The notes under the pieces were generated by a model. The model saw nothing but the letters and a program-made list of their open reading frames with translations. It was not told where the DNA came from and ran no database searches. 10,922 nt of DNA, from assembly GCA_002332795.1 (NCBI GenBank), contig DDBP01000305.1:1-10922 (forward strand), written 5' to 3'. Both the position numbers and the translations under genes were made by a program. Source of the DNA: Anaerolineales bacterium UBA2029. GTDB taxonomy: Bacteria > Chloroflexota > Anaerolineae > Aggregatilineales > Aggregatilineaceae. Below are positions 6,963-10,922 of this stretch, in pieces; position 1 is the first letter of the stretch; each line of letters begins with the position of its first letter.

Positions 6963-7178
6963 ATGAACGTCTCCATCGTGGACAGAGTGGTTGAACAACT
7001 GAAATCCCTGCCCCAGGAGTTGCAGTGGCGAGTGTTCGAATTCGCACGCGCCCTGGCCGCTTCGACTCCGCGCGGCGTCCCTGGCAGACAGTTGCTCCGC
7101 TTTGCTGGCGCACTGCCCGCCAGTGAAGCAGACGCAATGAGGACAGCGATCGAGCAGCATTGCGAACAGGTAGATTGA
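6963..7178 (+). CDS. Small antitoxin-like protein (71 aa)
   Basis: The ATG at 6963 has a near-perfect AGGAGG at 6951-6956, 6 nt upstream, so it is preferred to the in-frame ATG at 6885. The protein begins MNVSIVDRVVEQLKSLPQEL and continues through WRVFEFARAL, GRQLLRFAGALP and ends AIEQHCEQVD. The first half resembles DUF2281/VapB-like antitoxins, in which 'LP.EL...V..FA..L' forms a helical segment. The ending resembles small proteins of cyanobacteria and Chloroflexota placed upstream of toxin genes. No PIN-domain or other toxin gene follows. Instead a broken hicB begins at the next base after its stop. The gene is intact with its own promoter. The antitoxin role is inferred from length, composition and neighbours; confidence that it is a real gene is higher than confidence in its function. 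Confidence 0.72.
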   Translation: MNVSIVDRVVEQLKSLPQELQWRVFEFARALAASTPRGVPGRQLLRFAGALPASEADAMRTAIEQHCEQVD

Positions 7179-7368
7179 GTGGTAAAGAAACGTGCGATGC
7201 GTCTCAAAGTTGTGCTCGAAGCCAGCGAGGAAGGCGGATACACCGTCTATGTCCCCTCTCTGCCCGGATGCATCAGCGAGGGCGAGACGGTAGAGGAAGC
7301 CCTCAAGAACATATCGGGAAGCCATCGAGCTATATCTAGAACTGATCAAAGATGATCTAGTAGAATAG
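7179..7368 (+). pseudogene. hicB: HicB-family antitoxin gene, frameshifted
   Basis: Reading from GTG 7179 (or ATG 7197, where homology begins) gives MRLKVVLEASEEGGYTVYV, then PSLPGCISEGETVEEALKNI. This is the classic HicB partial RNase-H fold (EGGYTV, LPGC, EGET, EALKNI). After ATA at 7311-7313 the frame runs into unrelated residues and stops at 7353-7355. Dropping one base (T at 7314) restores REAIELYLELIKDDLVE and a stop at 7366-7368, exactly the expected HicB C-terminus. So the gene differs from an intact solo hicB by a single-base insertion. It abuts the 71-aa gene directly. No HicA toxin (short double-stranded RNA-binding fold) is visible on either side. The insertion may be a true mutation or an assembly error. 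Confidence 0.85.
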
Positions 7369-7438
7369 ATTGAATGCATCATAATATAGCTAAACACAAT
7401 ATAGAGTCCGATACTTATTGTCGTTAGGGAGAAAAGCG

Positions 7439-8014
7439 ATGGACCAAAACGAGGTTACCATTGCGTTCGACATTGTCCTTGAAGAAATCGAGAATGCCAT
7501 TGCAGCGCTGAATCAACAGGGTGCTCAGGCCTTTCAAAGCGGAAAATACGACGTGGCAAAAGAGTTAATGGAAATAGGCTCACAGATGGCGGCCTTTCGA
7601 ACCAAGGTCAAAGATCTTCAGAGGGAGTGGCATAACATTTTTGCCTTTGTAAGTCCTCCCAGAACGCGCAAGGCAGGTAAGAGGGTCGCTGAGAGATTAA
7701 AACAGGGATTGCGAACGCCTGAAGATGCTTTCCGCGTTCCTATACTGGAAAGCCTTGTTGAACTGGGAGGATCCGCCCCAATAGCGGACGTTTTGGACAG
7801 AGTGGAAGCAAAAATGCGAAACCGGCTGAACACTTATGACCATTCACCATTGCCTTCTGATCCGACGCAGACCCGCTGGCGTAACACCGCCCAATGGGCA
7901 CGACACACAATGGTGCAAGAAGGTCTGCTATCCCCGAATTCTCCGCGTGGGATATGGGAAATCACGGAAACAGGTAGACGATGGCTTGAATCAAGCACCG
8001 CGAAGAACACATGA
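7439..8014 (+). CDS. Mrr_N-like winged-helix protein without nuclease domain
   Basis: A 191-aa protein. The ATG at 7439 has AGGGAG 8 nt upstream and is preferred to a TTG at 7418. Residues 1-70 look helical, possibly coiled coil (FDIVLEEIENAIAALNQQGA, then KELMEIGSQMAAFRTKVKDL). Residues 98-185 match the winged-helix domain at the N-terminus of Mrr-type restriction proteins: PILESLVELGGSAPIADVLD, the signature WRNTAQWARHTMVQEGLL (147-164), then RGIWEITETGRRWL (170-183). The Mrr catalytic domain (D...ExK) is absent and the gene ends cleanly at the wing. It is therefore more likely a DNA-binding regulator or the specificity part of a split system than an active nuclease. Base composition is visibly less GC-rich than in the flanking operons (codons such as ATA, TTA, AAA), suggesting horizontal acquisition. 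The preceding 70 bp are AT-rich with several possible -10 boxes but no clear -35/-10 pair. Confidence 0.78.
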   Translation: MDQNEVTIAFDIVLEEIENAIAALNQQGAQAFQSGKYDVAKELMEIGSQMAAFRTKVKDLQREWHNIFAFVSPPRTRKAGKRVAERLKQGLRTPEDAFRVPILESLVELGGSAPIADVLDRVEAKMRNRLNTYDHSPLPSDPTQTRWRNTAQWARHTMVQEGLLSPNSPRGIWEITETGRRWLESSTAKNT

Positions 8015-8096
8015 GTTTGGGTCTGACACCTCACTGGAATTAATTCACTCCGCGTGCGGCTGGAGTGCGAACTTTCAGGCTGCTGATCACTTCCTG

Positions 8097-8113
8097 TCGG
8101 GCTGGAGACCCGA
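8097..8113 (+). promoter_or_regulatory. Small hairpin presenting the ribosome site of the DUF2283 gene
   Basis: TCGGG (8097-8101) and CCCGA (8109-8113) are complementary arms around a 7-nt loop that contains GGAG (8104-8107), the likely Shine-Dalgarno for the ATG at 8117. A second inverted repeat, CACTCC/GGAGTG (8046-8051/8062-8067), and the palindrome GAATTAATTC (8037-8046) lie just upstream. These are short and could be chance. Confidence 0.22.
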
Positions 8114-8116
8114 AGC

Positions 8117-8323
8117 ATGAAAATCACCTACGACCGCGAGACCGACACACTCACCATCATCTTCGCTGACACGCCGGTAGCCGAGAGTGACGAAGATAAG
8201 CCAGGGGTGATTCTGGACTACGACGCCGCGGGCAATCTGGTCTCCCTGGAAATCCTCGATGCCTCTCAGCGGGTCACTTCACCAACCCGCATCGAATATC
8301 AGGTTGCCTCCACACCTGCCTGA
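8117..8323 (+). CDS. DUF2283 family protein (68 aa)
   Basis: Starts MKITYDRETDTLTIIF, continues with PVAESDEDKPGVILDYDAAG and NLVSLEILDASQRV. This order (MKI.YD.E.D.L.I, then AES.E..PGVI.DYD..G..V..EILDAS) is the full-length signature of DUF2283. The normal length is about 60-75 residues, so the gene is intact. Function is unknown; members are common next to small toxin-antitoxin-like genes such as DUF4258 proteins, none of which is seen here. The gene stands alone, 102 nt after the winged-helix gene, with GGAG 9 nt before the start. Confidence 0.88.
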   Translation: MKITYDRETDTLTIIFADTPVAESDEDKPGVILDYDAAGNLVSLEILDASQRVTSPTRIEYQVASTPA

Positions 8324-8384
8324 TGCGCAGGCGAGGAAGCGCGCTCCCGCAGGCGCAGTAACAGCCCTCTCTGCTTTCCCCCTC

Positions 8385-8413
8385 TTGCCTTTTCGCCCGG
8401 CACCTGTTAAAAG
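8385..8413 (+). promoter_or_regulatory. Possible promoter for the PEP/pyruvate-binding gene
   Basis: TTGCCT (8385-8390, 4/6) and TAAAAG (8408-8413) are spaced by 17 bp, and the -10 is preceded by TG plus one base (TGTTAAAAG). The leader to the ATG at 8452 would be about 32 nt and contains AGGGAG (8434-8439). Pattern match only. Confidence 0.38.
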
Positions 8414-8451
8414 TGAAGCGCAGGTGAGTCGCCAGGGAGCGGACGGGAATC

Positions 8452-10797
8452 ATGGTCGAAGAAAGCTTCTCCTTCACCGACAGTCAGCAGATGCCCAAGG
8501 TGCTGCAACTGTACCTGGTCATCTCGCAATATCCGGTGCTCAGCCGCAAGATTCGTCAGCGGATGCGCGAGGAACTGTTCAGCCGCGGCATCATCAGCGA
8601 AGAGGACTTCGAGCGCGAAGTACACCAAAAGGCCATCGAGTCGCAGAAGCGTGAGGGTCTCAACGACCCTCTGTTTCAGGAGTCCGCCGCCGACTGGGAC
8701 AAGCGCGTGCGCTACATCCGCGCGCATCTCACCGACTTCTACTTCGCTTACAACCTGCCCTACGAACTCTTCGAACGCATCCTGGCCGACGTGCTGCATC
8801 AGCGCGAGCCGGATCGCGAGGTGCGGCTGACCTTCAACCCGGAGATCGCCCCGTGGGAACTGCTTTTCTCCGAAGGCGAGCGTTACGAGCGGCTGCCGCC
8901 GGAGGAACGCGCCAAAGTGCAGCATCACCTGCGCGAGATCATCGTCGTGCTGATCAAGGGCATGATCAGCGATCACCTGTCCTTCGTGCGGCTGGCGAAG
9001 GAAGTCTTCACCATCGAAGACCTGAAAGACATCCGCGCGCGGCGTATCGGGCGCGGCAAGATCGGCGGCAAGGCAGCGGGGATGTTGCTGGCCTGGAAGC
9101 TGTTGCAACACGCCGGAGCCGAGGCCGGGATTGACCCATCCACGATCACCATTCCGGACTCGTACTACGTCGGCGCGGACGTATTCTACGAGGTGCACGG
9201 CTACAACGACTTTCACGCCATCATGAACCAGAAGTACAAGTCGCGCGAAGAGATCGTCAACGATTACCCGATGATCTACGAGCGCTACCGGCAGGCCGAG
9301 CTACCCCCGCACGTCAGCCAGGAACTGCGCGCCCTGCTCGATCACATTGGCCCGACGCCGCTGATCTTCCGCTCGTCCAGCCTGCTGGAAGATAGCTTCG
9401 CCACCTCGTTCGCCGGCAAGTACGACAGCATCTTCCTGCCCAATCACGGCACACCGGAGGAGAACTTCCGCGCAGCCAAGGAGGCCATCCTCAAGATTTA
9501 CGCCAGCACGCTCAGCCCCGACGCGCTGATCTACCGGCAGCGTATGGGCTTGGTGGACTTTGACGAGCGCATGGCGATTCTGATCCAGAAGGTCGAAGGG
9601 CAGTGCCGGGGACCGTATTACTTCCCCATGATCGCCGGGGTAGGCTTCAGCCGCAATCCCTTCCGCTGGAACGCCAAGATCAGGCGCGAGGATGGCCTGC
9701 TGCGGCTGGTATGCGGCCTGGGCACGCGCGCCGTCGAGCGCACCGACAACGACTACGCGCGCATGATCGCGCTCTCGCATCCGCATCTGCGCCCGGAAAC
9801 TCGCGTCGAGCAACTGCGCCACTACTCGCAGCACCTGATTGACGTGCTCAACCTGGAGCAGAACAGCTTCGAGACGCTACCGATCGCCAGGGTTATTGAC
9901 GAGGAGTTTCCGGCATTGCGGCTGGTTGCCGCGCTCGATGACGGCCAACACCTGCACCCGTTCATCTCCAAGCCCGGTCGGCTGGACACCTCCCGGCTGG
10001 TCTTCACCTTCGACGGGCTGGCGCGCGACACGGCCTTCACTGCCACCATGCGCAATCTGCTGAAGTTCCTGGAAAGTCGCTATGAGCACCCGGTAGACAT
10101 CGAGTACGCCATCGAGGTCACCGAGGTATGGCCGCGCCCGCAATATCGCATCTCGCTGCTACAGTGCCGCCCGCTCAGCGAGCAGCGGGCCGGTTCCAAT
10201 GTGCGCGCTCCGCAAAACGTGCCTCCGCAGGATGTGCTTTTCTCCGCGCACCGACAGATTCCGCAGGGCGTGGTGCAGCGGGTGCGCTATATTGTCTATG
10301 TGGACCCGCCCTGCTATCAGCAGATCACCAGCGTGGAGCAGCGCCTGCAGGTAGGGCGCGTCATCGGGCGACTCAACGAGCGGCTGCGCGACGAACAGTT
10401 CGTGCTGATGGGGCCGGGGCGCTGGGGCACGTCCGACATCAACCTGGGCGTGAAGGTATCGTATGCGGACATCTACAACAGCCGTGCCCTGATCGAAATC
10501 GCTCACTCGGACAACAACGTCGCGCCGGAGATGGCCTACGGCACGCACTTCTTCCAGGATTTGGTGGAAGCGCAGATATTCCCGCTGGCGCTCTTCCCGC
10601 ACGAGCCGGGCAACGTCTACAACTGGGACTTCTTCAACAACGCCCGTAACCTGCTGCCCGACCTGCTGCCAGAAGACGCCGACCTGGCCTGCGTGATCCG
10701 CGTCATTGACGTGCCCGCCGAGGCCGGAGGACGGTACCTGGAGATCGTCATGGACGGGGAGCACGACGAAGCGCTGGGCTATCTGCGGGAGTATTGA
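8452..10797 (+). CDS. PEP/pyruvate-binding (PPDK_N-like) protein with GPGRWG C-terminal domain
   Basis: A 781-aa cytosolic protein. Residues 1-195 are a helix-rich domain (LYLVISQYPVLSRKIRQRM, KRVRYIRAHLTDFYF). Residues about 196-576 are an ATP-grasp PEP/pyruvate-binding domain as in PEP synthase and PPDK: GRGKIGGKAAGM (200-211), FRSSSLLEDSFATSFAGKYD (306-325), GFSRNPF (398-404), VCGLGTRAVE (420-429), DIEYAIE (549-555) and LLQCRPLS (569-576). The phosphohistidine swivel domain (GGxxSHAA) and the PEP-utilising barrel are absent. Instead residues about 610-781 carry a conserved domain with VDPPCYQQI, LMGPGRWGTSD (652-662), LGVKVSYADI and PEMAYGTHFFQDLVEA, known from other uncharacterised PEP/pyruvate-binding proteins of environmental bacteria. 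It should bind and perhaps phosphorylate with ATP, but cannot run the PPDK or PEP synthase cycle alone. The start has AGGGAG 12 nt and GGGA 3 nt upstream. It stands as a single gene; the substrate is unknown. Confidence 0.85.
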   Translation: MVEESFSFTDSQQMPKVLQLYLVISQYPVLSRKIRQRMREELFSRGIISEEDFEREVHQKAIESQKREGLNDPLFQESAADWDKRVRYIRAHLTDFYFAYNLPYELFERILADVLHQREPDREVRLTFNPEIAPWELLFSEGERYERLPPEERAKVQHHLREIIVVLIKGMISDHLSFVRLAKEVFTIEDLKDIRARRIGRGKIGGKAAGMLLAWKLLQHAGAEAGIDPSTITIPDSYYVGADVFYEVHGYNDFHAIMNQKYKSREEIVNDYPMIYERYRQAELPPHVSQELRALLDHIGPTPLIFRSSSLLEDSFATSFAGKYDSIFLPNHGTPEENFRAAKEAILKIYASTLSPDALIYRQRMGLVDFDERMAILIQKVEGQCRGPYYFPMIAGVGFSRNPFRWNAKIRREDGLLRLVCGLGTRAVERTDNDYARMIALSHPHLRPETRVEQLRHYSQHLIDVLNLEQNSFETLPIARVIDEEFPALRLVAALDDGQHLHPFISKPGRLDTSRLVFTFDGLARDTAFTATMRNLLKFLESRYEHPVDIEYAIEVTEVWPRPQYRISLLQCRPLSEQRAGSNVRAPQNVPPQDVLFSAHRQIPQGVVQRVRYIVYVDPPCYQQITSVEQRLQVGRVIGRLNERLRDEQFVLMGPGRWGTSDINLGVKVSYADIYNSRALIEIAHSDNNVAPEMAYGTHFFQDLVEAQIFPLALFPHEPGNVYNWDFFNNARNLLPDLLPEDADLACVIRVIDVPAEAGGRYLEIVMDGEHDEALGYLREY

Positions 10798-10806
10798 GGG
10801 AAGTTG

Positions 10807-10825
10807 GGAGTCTGGAGTCTGGAGT
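10807..10825. repeat. Short tandem repeat, GGAGTCT unit
   Basis: The heptamer GGAGTCT occurs at 10807-10813 and 10814-10820 and again partially at 10821-10825, ten bases after the stop of the long gene. The remaining sequence to the window end has no gene. The last bases (CCTCACCCCCAGCC followed by TCGCTTCGCTC) look like the edge of a dispersed intergenic repeat, but the window ends before this can be judged. Confidence 0.6.
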
Positions 10826-10922
10826 TTTCCGTCTCCCTCGCGACTTCAAAGGCGGACAGAGTTAGAGCGAGCGCGAAGGTTGGCACGCTTCAGTTAACCT
10901 CACCCCCAGCCTCGCTTCGCTC

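Noticed and set aside
8324..8384. Possible terminator after the DUF2283 gene
   Set aside because: GC-rich with several GCGC repeats, but no stem with a following T-tract that stands out.

Overview
The window is high-GC, gene-dense bacterial chromosome with every convincing gene on the + strand. The mix of a collagen-like lipoprotein, a polyprenyl-sugar/polysaccharide operon, small toxin-antitoxin-type genes, a DUF2283 protein and a long PEP/pyruvate-binding protein with a GPGRWG-type C-terminal domain suggests a Chloroflexota (Anaerolineae-like) genome. That assignment is inference from gene content; no rRNA or other marker gene is present.

Layout. (1) 1-263: a non-coding leader with an inverted repeat and a possible promoter. 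(2) 264-1340: a secreted lipoprotein with four collagen (Gly-X-Y) tracts separated by three near-identical 29-residue Cys/Asp modules, followed by a strong hairpin terminator. (3) 1406-6875: a promoter and then five tightly packed genes (overlaps of 4 nt, gaps of 1 and 21 nt). They encode a DPM1/GtrB-like family 2 glycosyltransferase with two membrane helices, a FrhB-like flavin/iron-sulfur protein, a polysaccharide pyruvyl transferase-like protein, and two divergent UPF0104/AglD-type flippase-like membrane proteins. The set reads as a pathway that charges a polyprenyl phosphate with sugar, modifies a surface glycan and moves lipid-linked intermediates across the membrane. (4) 6876-8323: an accessory islet, visibly AT-richer in its middle. 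It holds a 71-aa antitoxin-like gene with a strong Shine-Dalgarno and a palindrome at its promoter, a HicB antitoxin gene broken by one frameshift, a solo Mrr_N-like winged-helix protein without a nuclease domain, and a DUF2283 protein. (5) 8452-10797: a 781-aa protein with the ATP-grasp PEP/pyruvate-binding domain of PEP synthase/PPDK. It lacks the phosphohistidine domain and carries a different conserved C-terminal domain. (6) 10798-10922: non-coding, with a short tandem repeat and a possible dispersed-repeat edge.

The most interesting points are the collagen/calcium-loop module architecture, the FrhB-like plus pyruvyl transferase pair inside a lipid-linked glycan operon, the frameshifted hicB, and the PEP/pyruvate-binding protein with a non-canonical C-terminus. 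Long minus-strand reading frames are antisense shadows of the GC-rich genes.
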